Origin: SIG452 sp045541975
GTDB lineage: Bacteria > Bacillota > Clostridia > UMGS1840
DNA: 64,000 nucleotides
NCBI GenBank assembly: GCA_045541975.1
Contig: JAZQKB010000030.1
Location: 1 to 64,000, forward strand
Reading direction: 5' to 3'
The translations under genes and the position numbers were made by a program. Position 1 is the stretch's first letter; each line of letters begins with the position of its first letter. This document shows positions 9,642 to 18,379 of this stretch, piece by piece. The notes beneath the pieces were generated by a model. It was given only the letters and a program-made list of their open reading frames with translations. It searched no databases and was not told the DNA's origin.

Positions 9642-10094
9642 ATGAGAAAAATGATTCTGGTGGGCAGAAGCGAAAGCGGAAAGACCACTTTAACCCAGGC
9701 TCTGCGTGGCGAGAATCTTCGCTATCATAAGACCCAATATATCAATTATCACGATGTGATTATCGACACTCCTGGAGAATATGCCCAGACCAAAGGATTG
9801 GGACGTGCTTTAGCGCTCTATACCTATGAGGCGGATGTGGTAGGATTACTTCTTAGTGCCACAGAACCTTACTCGTTGTACCCTCCTTGTGTGACCTCAT
9901 CGGCAAACCGCGAGGTCATTGGCATCATTACCAAATGTGATCATGAAAACGCCAATGTGGCACAGGCGGAAAACTGGCTTCGTCTGGCAGGATGCGAAAA
10001 AATTTTCCCGTTAAGTTCGTATACGGGTGAAGGAATCGCCGAGCTACTGGATTATTTATCCAAAGATACCCAAAAAATACCGGAAAGGATATGA
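9642..10094 (+). CDS. eutP: EutP/PduV-family small GTPase-like protein
   Basis: The 150-aa protein carries a P-loop (GRSESGKT, residues 8-15), a DTPGEY switch-like motif and an NKxD-like TKCDH. This fits the EutP/PduV family linked to bacterial microcompartments; Salmonella EutP has been reported to have acetate kinase activity. It starts 14 bp after eutS. Its stop codon is 4 bp before the metY ATG, so the three genes are probably cotranscribed. Confidence 0.88.
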   Translation: MRKMILVGRSESGKTTLTQALRGENLRYHKTQYINYHDVIIDTPGEYAQTKGLGRALALYTYEADVVGLLLSATEPYSLYPPCVTSSANREVIGIITKCDHENANVAQAENWLRLAGCEKIFPLSSYTGEGIAELLDYLSKDTQKIPERI

Positions 10095-10098
10095 TAAA

Positions 10099-11376
10099 AT
10101 GGAAACCAAAAATATGAATATTGAAACCAAATGTCTGCATTCGGGATATTCTCCCAAAAATACCGAACCCCGTGTGGTTCCCATTGTGCAGAGCACCACT
10201 TACGTGTATGATTCCACCGAGGAAGTAGCGTCCGTGTTTGACGAACCTACAAAATCCCTCATCTATTCCCGTTTTGCAAATCCCACTGTAATGGCAGTGG
10301 AAAATAAAATTGCCGAAATGGAAGGCGGCGTTGGTGCAATGTGTACCTCCTCCGGTCAGGCGGCAACCTTATTATCTTTATTAAACATCTGTCAGGCAGG
10401 TGACAGCTTCTTAAGTACCACCGAAATCTATGGCGGTACCGTAAATCTGTTTTCCTATACCTTGAAAAAACTGGGTATTGAATGTATTTTTATTCCCAAA
10501 GGTGCAACTGACGAAGAAATTGACAAATTATTTAAACCCAACACCAAAGCGGTATTCGGGGAAACAATTGCAAATCCGGCATTAACAGTTTTAGATATTG
10601 AACGGTTTGCAAACCTCGCCCATAAGCATGGGGTACCGTTGATTGTGGACAATACCTTTGCAACTCCCGTTTTGTGCCGTCCCTTTGAATTTGGTGCAGA
10701 CATTGTAATCCATTCCACTTCCAAATATATGGACGGACACGCTGTTCAGGTTGGCGGTGTAATTGTAGACAGCGGTAAGTTTGACTGGACCAACGGCAAA
10801 TTCCCCGAACTTGTAGAACCCGACATTACTTATCACGGTATTTCCTACACGGAAACTTATGGCAAAGCTGCATACATCATCAAAGCAAGAATGCAGCTGA
10901 TGAGAGACTTTGGTGTATATCCGGCTGCCCATTCTGCATTTCTTTTGAATATGGGCTTAGAAACGCTGGCAATCCGTATGAAACAATATTGTGAAAATGC
11001 AATGATTGTTGCCAACTTCTTAAAAGATTCTGATAAAATCGAAAGCATCACCTATCCCGGTCTGGAAGGGGATGCAGGCTACGAGCTTGGTAAAAAATAC
11101 TTATCCGGCTGCAGCGGTGTAATTTCCTTTGTGATCAAAGGTGGCAGACAGACTGCGATGAAATTTATGGATTCTTTAAAACTTGCTTCCAACGAAGTAC
11201 ACGTTGCAGATATTCGTACCTGTGTGTTGCATCCTGCATCCGAAACGCACCGTCAGTTAACCGACGAACAGTTGGTTGCGGCAGGCATTGATGCCGGCAT
11301 GGTAAGATTTTCTGTTGGCTTAGAAAACGTGAATGATATTTTAGATGATATTAAGCAGGCTTTAGCTCAGATTTAA
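10099..11376 (+). CDS. metY: O-acetylhomoserine sulfhydrylase (Cys/Met metabolism PLP enzyme)
   Basis: The 425-aa enzyme is a PLP-dependent trans-sulfuration family member. The Lys that holds PLP is K209 in HSTSKYMDGH. The length and motifs such as GGVIVDSGKFDW and the C-terminal GMVRFSVGLEN favour MetY (O-acetylhomoserine plus sulfide to homocysteine) over methionine gamma-lyase, which cannot be ruled out. Start: ATG at 10099 behind GGAAAGGAT, right after eutP. The operon link between sulfur amino-acid synthesis and a microcompartment pair is unusual. Confidence 0.85.
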   Translation: METKNMNIETKCLHSGYSPKNTEPRVVPIVQSTTYVYDSTEEVASVFDEPTKSLIYSRFANPTVMAVENKIAEMEGGVGAMCTSSGQAATLLSLLNICQAGDSFLSTTEIYGGTVNLFSYTLKKLGIECIFIPKGATDEEIDKLFKPNTKAVFGETIANPALTVLDIERFANLAHKHGVPLIVDNTFATPVLCRPFEFGADIVIHSTSKYMDGHAVQVGGVIVDSGKFDWTNGKFPELVEPDITYHGISYTETYGKAAYIIKARMQLMRDFGVYPAAHSAFLLNMGLETLAIRMKQYCENAMIVANFLKDSDKIESITYPGLEGDAGYELGKKYLSGCSGVISFVIKGGRQTAMKFMDSLKLASNEVHVADIRTCVLHPASETHRQLTDEQLVAAGIDAGMVRFSVGLENVNDILDDIKQALAQI

Positions 11377-11429
11377 TGTGGACTCGAGCAGGAACACAAG
11401 AGCAAAAAACAACAGGGAGAGTTGACAGT

Positions 11430-11731
11430 ATGAGATTTTTAAGGAACTGTTTTTTGCGGTTTTTGTATGTATGTTACTGGCAGGATTCAGCGGAAAAATC
11501 AGTCCTGAATCGTCTGTTACCGCTGATGAGCAAGTGATTGAACAGGTAATGATAACTTGTTTTGATGCAAAAGCCACGCTGTCTTCAGAAGAATTTAGTG
11601 CCACTTGTGTGCAGGTGAGAAAACTTGATTTTGAAAACGTGATGCAATATGTTCATAAGATTGAAACTACTTTGCCGATTCAAATGCAAAAAGTAGACGG
11701 CAAATGGTACATTGTGTCCGGAATGCTTTGA
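11430..11731 (+). pseudogene. Small exported protein gene with an apparent frameshift
   Basis: CAGGGAGAG precedes an ATG at 11430, but that frame soon stops. If one T is added to the T5 run at 11436-11440, the reading becomes MRFFKELFFAVFVCMLLAGF, a good signal peptide. It then joins the open frame from 11471 (SGKISPESSVTADEQ...VDGKWYIVSGML), about 100 aa in total. The gene lies between metY and a perfect terminator. The shift may be a sequencing error, a true mutation or a slippery-tract switch. I do not recognise the mature part. Confidence 0.6.
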
Positions 11732-11737
11732 TTGCGT

Positions 11738-11773
11738 AAAGAAGTTGCAGTTTGAAACTGCAACTTCTTTTTT
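11738..11773 (+). terminator. Strong terminator after the small exported-protein gene
   Basis: AAAGAAGTTGCAGTTT and its exact complement AAACTGCAACTTCTTT are separated by one G, so the innermost pairs must open to form the loop. A T run follows. Confidence 0.85.
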
Positions 11774-11804
11774 GTGTTTTTTAAAGATAAAAATCAAAAT
11801 ATGT

Positions 11805-11833
11805 TTGACATTTCTAATGAAATGTGCTAATAT
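11805..11833 (+). promoter_or_regulatory. Consensus sigma-A promoter of the asd-dap operon
   Basis: TTGACA and TAATAT are separated by exactly 17 bp. About 85 nt of leader precede the asd start codon. I found no lysine riboswitch: the leader is too short for one. Confidence 0.85.
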
Positions 11834-11923
11834 ATATGATGTATAGCAATGTATACTTATCAAAAGATTTCAAGCGGAGTTTTATGAAAATCCCGCAGTG
11901 ATACATAAAGGAGACAGACAACT

Positions 11924-13000
11924 ATGAAACAGTATAATGTAGGGATTGTGGGCGCAACCGGTATGGTTGGTCAAAGATTTGCAATTCTTTTGGAAAACCA
12001 TCCATGGTTTCGTGTAACCGCACTGGCAGCATCTGCCCGTTCCAAAGGTAAAACATACGAAGAAGCCGTTGGAAACCGTTGGGCAATGCCGACTCCTATG
12101 CCGGAAGCAATGAAAAATATGGTTATCTATGATGCTACCGGTGATATTGATGAAATCGTATCTCAGGTTGATTTCGTGTTTTGTGCAGTGGATATGCCCA
12201 AAGACGAAATTAAAAAATTAGAAGAAGCTTATGCTAAAAAAGAATGTCCCGTGGTTTCCAATAACTCTGCACACCGTTTTACTCCCGATGTGCCGATGGT
12301 TATTCCGGAAATCAACGCAGATCATATTAAAGTAATTGATGATCAGAGAAAACGGCTGGGAACCAAACGAGGTTTTGTTGCCGTAAAATCCAACTGTTCT
12401 CTGCAGAGCTATGTGCCGGCAATTCATCCCTTAATGGATTTAGGGGTTACCAAAGTGCTATGCTGTACTTATCAAGCGATTTCCGGTGCAGGAAAAACCT
12501 TTGAAACCTGGCCTGAAATGGTGGATAACGTAATCCCCTATATTGGCGGTGAAGAAGAAAAATCCGAAAAAGAACCTTTAAAAATTTGGGGTACTGTTGA
12601 AAACGGAGAAATCAAACCCGCTTCTGCTCCCTTATTTACTGCACAGTGCATCCGTGTTCCCGTGTCTGACGGGCACACCGCAGCAGTTTATGCATCCTTT
12701 GATCAGAAGATTTCCATGGAAGAAATTATCAAACGTTGGGAAACTTACAAAGGAAGAGCGCAGGAACTGGAATTACCTTCCGCTCCCAAGCAGTTCCTCC
12801 ATTATTTCACCGAAGATAACCGCCCCCAGATTAAGTCTGAAAGAAACTTGGAAAACGGTATGGCTGTTTCCATCGGCAGACTCCGTCCCGACAGTATTTT
12901 TGATATCAAGTTCGTTTGTATGTCTCACAATACGCTTCGTGGTGCGGCAGGCGGTGCAGTGCTTTTAGCAGAGCTTCTCTGTGCTGAAAATTACATCTAA
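11924..13000 (+). CDS. asd: Aspartate-semialdehyde dehydrogenase
   Basis: The 358-aa enzyme reduces aspartyl phosphate to aspartate semialdehyde, the branch point for lysine/DAP, threonine and methionine. GATGMVGQRF (residues ~10-19) is the NADP-binding glycine motif, and Cys158 in KSNCSLQSY is the catalytic thiol. Length and motif layout resemble the archaeal/fungal-type ASD more than the ~330-aa form common in Bacilli. First gene of a four-gene operon; start at ATG 11924 behind AAAGGAGA. Confidence 0.93.
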   Translation: MKQYNVGIVGATGMVGQRFAILLENHPWFRVTALAASARSKGKTYEEAVGNRWAMPTPMPEAMKNMVIYDATGDIDEIVSQVDFVFCAVDMPKDEIKKLEEAYAKKECPVVSNNSAHRFTPDVPMVIPEINADHIKVIDDQRKRLGTKRGFVAVKSNCSLQSYVPAIHPLMDLGVTKVLCCTYQAISGAGKTFETWPEMVDNVIPYIGGEEEKSEKEPLKIWGTVENGEIKPASAPLFTAQCIRVPVSDGHTAAVYASFDQKISMEEIIKRWETYKGRAQELELPSAPKQFLHYFTEDNRPQIKSERNLENGMAVSIGRLRPDSIFDIKFVCMSHNTLRGAAGGAVLLAELLCAENYI

Positions 13001-13051
13001 ACAATCCATTTTTATGATAAATCACTCTTTGTAAGGAAAGGATATGAGAGT

Positions 13052-13942
13052 ATGGCAAACCCCATTTTTACAGGTAGCGGCGTTGCAATTGTAACCCCCT
13101 TCCATGAAAACGGTGTTGATTTTGAAAAACTGACTGAGCTTCTGGAATTCCACGTAGCAAATGGTACGGATTCTATTATCATCTGCGGTACCACCGGGGA
13201 AGCTTCCACCATGCCCGATGAAGAACATCTGTCTGTGATTGAACATGCGGTAAAGGTTATCAATAAGAGAATCCCTGTGATTGCAGGAACCGGCTCCAAT
13301 GATACCAAGCATTGTATCAAATTATCTCAGGCAGCTGAAAAACTTGGTGTAGACGGACTGCTGATTGTAACTCCTTACTACAACAAGACTTCCCGTTTGG
13401 GCTTAATCAAGCACTACGAAGCAGTTGCAGACTCTGTAAACATTCCGATTATTTTATACAACGTTCCCGGAAGAACCGGTATGAATATTCCTGTTCCCAC
13501 CCTGAAAGTGTTGGCAAAACACAAAAACATTGTGGGCATCAAGGAAGCAAGTGGCAATATTTCCTACACCGCTCAGGTTGCGGCAAAAGTGCCTGAATTA
13601 GACATTTATTCCGGTAATGACGATATGATTGTTCCCGTGATGTCTTTAGGCGGCAAAGGTGTAATTTCGGTTCTTGCCAATGTGGCACCCAAGGAAACTC
13701 ACGAACTTTGCGCAAGTTATCTTTGCGGTGACGTGCAAACTGCGAGAGAACTGCAGTTAAAATACTTAGAACTGGTAGACTGTTTGTTTATTGAGGTAAA
13801 TCCCATTCCCGTAAAAACTGCGCTTAATCTGATGGGAATGAATGTGGGACAGTTAAGAATGCCTCTTTATGAAATGGAAGAAGCAAATCTTTTAAAATTA
13901 AAACAGGCTATGATTGATGCAGGCATTCCGGTAAAAGAATAA
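13052..13942 (+). CDS. dapA: 4-hydroxy-tetrahydrodipicolinate synthase
   Basis: The 296-aa TIM-barrel aldolase condenses pyruvate with aspartate semialdehyde. Lys164 in GIKEASGN is the Schiff-base residue, Tyr in ILYNVPGRTGMN is catalytic, and GTTGEAST is the usual substrate loop. It lies 51 bp after asd with AAAGGA upstream. It feeds DapB next door for lysine and for meso-DAP in peptidoglycan and dipicolinate in spores. Confidence 0.95.
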   Translation: MANPIFTGSGVAIVTPFHENGVDFEKLTELLEFHVANGTDSIIICGTTGEASTMPDEEHLSVIEHAVKVINKRIPVIAGTGSNDTKHCIKLSQAAEKLGVDGLLIVTPYYNKTSRLGLIKHYEAVADSVNIPIILYNVPGRTGMNIPVPTLKVLAKHKNIVGIKEASGNISYTAQVAAKVPELDIYSGNDDMIVPVMSLGGKGVISVLANVAPKETHELCASYLCGDVQTARELQLKYLELVDCLFIEVNPIPVKTALNLMGMNVGQLRMPLYEMEEANLLKLKQAMIDAGIPVKE

Positions 13943-13969
13943 GCGCTCAATTTAAGGAGAAACAACCAA

Positions 13970-14728
13970 ATGATTAAAGTTGCAATTAACGGTATCAACG
14001 GCAAAATGGGTAAAGTTTTGTCTAATGCAGTAAGAAATCAGGAAGATATGGAACTTGTGTGCGGATTCGATATTTTCGATGATGGTACCAACGGTTGTCC
14101 GGTGTATAAAGCTCCGTCTGACTGTTCCGAGAAACTGGATGTGGTGATTGATTTTTCCCATCCTGCGCTATTTGAAGGTATCCTGGAATACGGCATAACC
14201 ACCAAAACGCCTTTGGTAATTGCTACCACCGGTTTAACTCCCGAACAGAAGCAGCAAATGGTAGATGCATCCAAAGAAATTGCGATTTTCCATTCTGCTA
14301 ATATGTCTTTGGGCGTTAATTTGCTCATTGACCTGGTAAAACAGGCAGCTCAGGTGCTCTACGGCAACTTTGATATTGAAATTATTGAAAAACATCACAA
14401 TCAGAAGATTGATGCTCCCAGTGGAACTGCTCTGATGATTGCAGATGAAATTGCAGATGCTCTGGACGATTCTATGCAGTATGTGTATGACCGTCACAGC
14501 GTGAGAAAAAAACGTGAAAAAGTGGAAATCGGCATCCATGCAATCCGTGGTGGAACCATTGTGGGTGAACATGAAGTGCTTTTTGCCGGGAAAGACGAAA
14601 TGATTTCTGTGACGCACACCGCAACCAGCAAAGAAATCTTTGCAACCGGTGGTGTGAGAGCAGCCCGTTTTTTAGCAAGCAAACAAACCGGTTATTACTC
14701 TATGCGTGATGTTATTTCCGCACAATAA
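13970..14728 (+). CDS. dapB: 4-hydroxy-tetrahydrodipicolinate reductase
   Basis: The 252-aa enzyme has the nucleotide-binding start INGINGKMG, the catalytic EKHHNQKIDAPSGTA region and a C-terminal GGVRAARFL. It reduces the DapA product to tetrahydrodipicolinate. It is 27 bp after dapA behind TAAGGAGA. The family is normally 240-270 aa, so it appears full length. Confidence 0.95.
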   Translation: MIKVAINGINGKMGKVLSNAVRNQEDMELVCGFDIFDDGTNGCPVYKAPSDCSEKLDVVIDFSHPALFEGILEYGITTKTPLVIATTGLTPEQKQQMVDASKEIAIFHSANMSLGVNLLIDLVKQAAQVLYGNFDIEIIEKHHNQKIDAPSGTALMIADEIADALDDSMQYVYDRHSVRKKREKVEIGIHAIRGGTIVGEHEVLFAGKDEMISVTHTATSKEIFATGGVRAARFLASKQTGYYSMRDVISAQ

Positions 14729-14762
14729 CCTCTAAGCGGATTTTTTCGCGGAAAGGATTTTT

Positions 14763-15224
14763 ATGGCACAGAAATTTGATATTCGATATACCGACCAGGT
14801 TGCGCTGGTGACTTTAAACAACATCAGAAGTGATGTGGAATCTCTGCACAAAGTTTTTGAAATTGTTTCCAATGAAGGCATTTGTGTGGATATGATCAGC
14901 CAGACCGCACCGCTGAATAACGCTGTGAACGTTTCTTTTACGGTGAATGACAGCGATACCGCTAAGGTGATTGCTATCATTTATAAGTTTAAAGAAGTGT
15001 TTGCAAACTTAACCACTCAGATTCTCTCCAATAACACCAAGGTGTTAATTTCCGGAGAATTTATGCGACACGAATCCGGCGTTGCAACCCGTGTGCTTTC
15101 TGTTTTAGCGAAAGCGCAGATTCCCATTTCCCTGATTACTACGGCAGAAACTGAAATTTCACTGTTGGTGACTGAAGAGAATGCACTTCGAGTGAAGCAG
15201 GTTATGGAAGAATTGAATCAGTAA
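14763..15224 (+). CDS. Stand-alone double ACT-domain protein (aspartokinase regulatory-domain-like)
   Basis: The 153-aa protein consists of two ACT-like halves (about residues 8-75 and 85-150), similar in kind to the C-terminal regulatory half of aspartokinase: the second half has RVLSVLAKAQIPISLITTAETEISLLV. No kinase domain is present. It is the last gene of asd-dapA-dapB, so a role in sensing lysine, threonine or another amino acid is likely. It could act by pairing with an aspartokinase encoded elsewhere. That partner is inferred, not seen. Confidence 0.8.
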   Translation: MAQKFDIRYTDQVALVTLNNIRSDVESLHKVFEIVSNEGICVDMISQTAPLNNAVNVSFTVNDSDTAKVIAIIYKFKEVFANLTTQILSNNTKVLISGEFMRHESGVATRVLSVLAKAQIPISLITTAETEISLLVTEENALRVKQVMEELNQ

Positions 15225-15225
15225 G

Positions 15226-15258
15226 AAAAAGGGGAGGGCTGACCTTCCCTTTTTGTTT
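15226..15258 (+). terminator. Terminator of the asd-dap operon
   Basis: AAAAAGGGGAGG pairs with CCTTCCCTTTTT around a short loop, followed by more T residues. Confidence 0.8.
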
Positions 15259-15275
15259 TTTTGGGGGAGTATGTT

Positions 15276-17009
15276 ATGAAAATCTTCAACCATCTGAAAC
15301 GAATCACAATCTGTCTTTTGGCTTTGTGCCTAATGCTTACTCAAACGGCAGGCGCAACGGTAGTGGACGAAAATGCACCTTATTTCGGCGATTATCTGTT
15401 TGTGTATAATTCCACTGAAAACGATGTTTTGTTGAATCCCACCGTGTCTTCTTCGCTTTTTTGGACTCCTCAGATGAGTATGAGTGCGATAGATGAAGAA
15501 ACTACAGAACCACAGCAGATTCATTGGTCACCGGAGTTTTTTGATTTGGAGTTACCTACTAATCTGCAGGAGGCACCCAAGATAAACCGCCTTGATGCAC
15601 CCATTTTATATGCAACTTCTGTGCAACCCGGCGATACGCTGACTTATCTGGTATGTAATCCTATTACCGGAAGCTATTACAGTCAGAATTTCATCTATCA
15701 GACCTCCGGTAGTTACTGCAACATTTTAGTAGAACCGGATGCAGACGGTAATCCTAAAATTTCTTTAGATGATGCCCAGAAATTGGCTACCGAGTTTGAT
15801 ACCCATATTCAGCCTTTTATGGTGGAGAATTTCGGCGACTATTACACCGCCCTGATTGCCGACTCTTCCGGTCGCTCTTTGTATTATAGCAAAAATACCA
15901 AAATGGATATTCTCCTATACGATATTCAGGACGGCTTTAACGGAACTTCTGTCCGCACTTACGTAGGGGGTTACACCGACTTAACCGATTTTATTTCGGA
16001 AAATTTAGGTGGAAACGGTAATGAACGGGGGATTCTGCATATTGATATTTATCCCTTGATGGGGACAAGCGGTACACCTGATGTGGAACAAGCATATTCC
16101 ACCATTGTGCACGAATTTCAGCATCAAATCAGCTATTCCGACAGTTTGTTTGATTATTTTACCGGCAAAACCAGCTTTTATATTAACGATGCATGGTGGA
16201 ATGAAGCTTTCTCCATGGCAGCAGAGCATCTGTATACTGGCGAACCTTTAACTTACCGTATCAACAGCTATAATCAGACCAATAATTCTACCCCGCTACG
16301 AAAAGGTCTGATATTAGATTATCAGAATTATTCCGAAAATGACAATAACGTAGCGTCGAATTACAGCACATCTTACCTGTTTGGACAGTACCTGCGTTGT
16401 CAGACCAAACATTTATCCGGTGGCGGCAATCAGATTTACCGTACCATATTAGAACAGACCGGCACCGATTACACAACAATCTTGGCAGGACTTTCTTCCA
16501 TCGGCTATGAATATGCACCGGAATCCTTCTACGAACTGTATCGGAATTTCCGTATGGCAACCGTTTTAAAAAATCCCACCGGCCCCTACGGTTTTGCGGG
16601 AGAATCTGCATTTTCCGGACTGATTGATAATGCTTATACAGGCACTTCTAATATCACGCTAAAACCCGGTGCAGCGGTGGTACTGAAAAACCCCGAAAAT
16701 TATACGCCCGAATATGACATTTTTACTTATGTGGCATTTTCCAACCGAGGCGACTTCACCTACGATTTGAATGGAGTATCCGATACGGTGGTCAATCTTA
16801 CCCACGGGGAACTTCCTGAAAGTGGTGTAACCCTGCTGGCAGCAGGATACGACGGGGAATTGAAACTTTTGGGAACTGATGAGGTTACCGTAGTACCAGA
16901 CGTAGAAAACTATGATTACACCTTGCCTCAAGAATCCGTCATCCGTAAATTTTTCCTGTTTTCCAATGACGGAAATTTGAAACCGTTATCCTATGCAGAA
17001 ACACGCTAA
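15276..17009 (+). CDS. Secreted zinc metallopeptidase, M30 (hyicolysin)-like
   Basis: The 577-aa protein has a signal peptide ending near TAGA (residue ~25). The zinc site HEFQH is at residues 279-283. A third ligand glutamate is likely at E310 in WWNEAFSMAAEHLY, as in gluzincin M30-like enzymes. The C terminus ends with the motif NDGNLKPLSYAETR, related to the end of the secreted LRR protein at 32461. Start: ATG 15276 after GGGGGAG. It probably acts outside the cell on proteins. Substrate unknown. Confidence 0.8.
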   Translation: MKIFNHLKRITICLLALCLMLTQTAGATVVDENAPYFGDYLFVYNSTENDVLLNPTVSSSLFWTPQMSMSAIDEETTEPQQIHWSPEFFDLELPTNLQEAPKINRLDAPILYATSVQPGDTLTYLVCNPITGSYYSQNFIYQTSGSYCNILVEPDADGNPKISLDDAQKLATEFDTHIQPFMVENFGDYYTALIADSSGRSLYYSKNTKMDILLYDIQDGFNGTSVRTYVGGYTDLTDFISENLGGNGNERGILHIDIYPLMGTSGTPDVEQAYSTIVHEFQHQISYSDSLFDYFTGKTSFYINDAWWNEAFSMAAEHLYTGEPLTYRINSYNQTNNSTPLRKGLILDYQNYSENDNNVASNYSTSYLFGQYLRCQTKHLSGGGNQIYRTILEQTGTDYTTILAGLSSIGYEYAPESFYELYRNFRMATVLKNPTGPYGFAGESAFSGLIDNAYTGTSNITLKPGAAVVLKNPENYTPEYDIFTYVAFSNRGDFTYDLNGVSDTVVNLTHGELPESGVTLLAAGYDGELKLLGTDEVTVVPDVENYDYTLPQESVIRKFFLFSNDGNLKPLSYAETR

Positions 17010-17063
17010 CAATCAAAAGATTTTAAAAAAATAAAAAAAATTCTAAAAAATTTCTAAAAAAAC

Positions 17064-17092
17064 TTGACAAAAAAAGTGTTTTATATTATAGT
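17064..17092 (+). promoter_or_regulatory. Sigma-A promoter of the rpsF-ssb-rpsR operon
   Basis: TTGACA and TATAGT are 17 bp apart. About 95 bp of leader precede rpsF. Confidence 0.75.
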
Positions 17093-17115
17093 ATTATAGG
17101 TTATGTGTGAAAGCA

Positions 17116-17166
17116 CATCCTTGCCCTATCCAAAGGGGATAAGGCTACTGAGCAAAACTTGCTCAA
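17116..17166 (+). promoter_or_regulatory. Structured leader upstream of rpsF, possible S6:S18 autoregulatory RNA
   Basis: The leader has two stems. The first is CCTT...ATCC with GGAT-AAGG and leaves an asymmetric GCCCT bulge. The second is TGAGCAA-AAC-TTGCTCA just upstream of the ribosome-binding site. An S6:S18-binding leader RNA is known in this operon position, but I cannot confirm its conserved bulge here. The second stem could affect access to the rpsF ribosome-binding site. Confidence 0.4.
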
Positions 17167-17187
17167 ATCCATAAGGAGGTGAAAAAG

Positions 17188-17484
17188 ATGAGCGAAATCA
17201 AGAAAAATTATGAAGCAATGTTCATCGTAAACGCAACTTTAAGTGAGGAACAGATCAGTGCAACTGTTGAAAAATTCAAAGCATTGATTTCTGCCAACGG
17301 CGAGCTTACCAAGGTTGAAGAAATCGGTAAGAAGAGACTGGCATATCCGATCATGAAAATGAGCGAAGGTTACTATGTGCTTTGCGAATTTACTTCTTTA
17401 ACTGATTTCCCCCGCGAATTAGAAAGAAAATTCAACATTTCTGACGCGGTAATTCGTTCTTTAGTAATTGCGAAAGGCGAATAA
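17188..17484 (+). CDS. rpsF: 30S ribosomal protein S6
   Basis: The 98-aa protein shows the S6 pattern: YEAMFIV at the N terminus, KRLAYPI in the middle, and REL..KFNISDAVIRSLV at the end. It binds S18 on the platform of the small subunit. The ATG at 17188 has AAGGAGG 9 bp upstream; a GTG three codons earlier overlaps that site and is rejected. It begins the classic rpsF-ssb-rpsR operon. Confidence 0.96.
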   Translation: MSEIKKNYEAMFIVNATLSEEQISATVEKFKALISANGELTKVEEIGKKRLAYPIMKMSEGYYVLCEFTSLTDFPRELERKFNISDAVIRSLVIAKGE

Positions 17485-17512
17485 TTCCCCAAAAGGAATT
17501 TGAGGTGACATT

Positions 17513-17953
17513 ATGTTAAACAAAGTAATGCTGATGGGCCGTTTAACCCGTGACCCTGAATTAAGAGCAACTCAGAGTGGCGTTTCTGTTGTAACCTTCA
17601 CTTTGGCGGTGGACCGTAATTTCCAGCGTCAGGGCGAAGAAAGACAGGCTGACTTTATCAATATTGTAGCATTTCGGCATACCGCTGAATTTGTGAAAAA
17701 ATATTTTGTAAAAGGTCAGTTAGCTTGTGTGTGTGGCTCCATTCAGACCAGAACCTGGGAAGCAGACGGCAAGAAAAACTATGTAACTGAGGTTATTGCA
17801 GACGAAGTTCACTTTACCGGTGACCGTCGTGATAACGGAGGTTCCAATTCAGGTTATCAGGCACAGCAAAGACCTTCTAATGACGGATTCGTTCAGGATG
17901 CACCGGCAAACGACGGTTTTATGACCGTTGAAGACGACCAGCTCCCGTTCTAA
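17513..17953 (+). CDS. ssb: Single-stranded DNA-binding protein
   Basis: The 146-aa protein has the OB fold start MLNKVMLMGRLTRDPELR and the acidic C-terminal tip ending DDQLPF, the docking tail for replication and repair partners. A glutamine/asparagine/glycine-rich linker joins them. It lies 28 bp after rpsF and 40 bp before rpsR. Confidence 0.97.
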   Translation: MLNKVMLMGRLTRDPELRATQSGVSVVTFTLAVDRNFQRQGEERQADFINIVAFRHTAEFVKKYFVKGQLACVCGSIQTRTWEADGKKNYVTEVIADEVHFTGDRRDNGGSNSGYQAQQRPSNDGFVQDAPANDGFMTVEDDQLPF

Positions 17954-17993
17954 TCATCCAAGAAGGAAAAAATTTTATAGGAGGATATGAAAA

Positions 17994-18245
17994 ATGGCTG
18001 AAATCAAAAAAGAAAATTCTTTTAGAACCAACAGAAGACCGAAAAGAAAAGTTTGTCAGTTCTGTGTTGATAAAGCAATGGATATTGATTACAAAGACGT
18101 TGCTAAATTAAGAAGATACACTTCTGAAAGAGCAAAAATTCTGCCCAGAAGAGTAACCGGCACTTGCGCAAAACATCAGAGACTTCTGACCATCGCAATC
18201 AAAAGAGCAAGACACATTGCTTTAATGCCTTATTCTGCAGATTAA
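17994..18245 (+). CDS. rpsR: 30S ribosomal protein S18
   Basis: The 83-aa basic protein contains the S18 core YKDVAKLRRYTSERAKI and LPRRVTGTCAKHQR. It pairs with S6 on the 30S platform. It retains Cys residues in CQFCVD, as seen in Cys+ S18 variants. Behind AGGAGG; last gene of the operon, followed by a terminator. Confidence 0.97.
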   Translation: MAEIKKENSFRTNRRPKRKVCQFCVDKAMDIDYKDVAKLRRYTSERAKILPRRVTGTCAKHQRLLTIAIKRARHIALMPYSAD

Positions 18246-18299
18246 TTTTTATCCATAGAATATCAAAAGATATTAAAAATATCAAAAAGATCAAAAAAG

Positions 18300-18335
18300 A
18301 TTCGGAAAGTGACAAACTCACTTTCCGAATTTTTG
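18300..18335 (+). terminator. Terminator of rpsF-ssb-rpsR
   Basis: ATTCGGAAAGTGA and TCACTTTCCGAAT form a perfect 13-bp stem around CAAAC, followed by a T5 run. Confidence 0.9.
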
Positions 18336-18379
18336 CCTAAAGAGAAATTTAAGATATTTGTCGAAAATTAGGAGTTTTT

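Noticed and set aside
11840..11923. Lysine riboswitch in the asd leader
   Set aside because: The leader is only ~85 nt, far shorter than the ~170-nt lysine riboswitch, and none of its motifs is seen.
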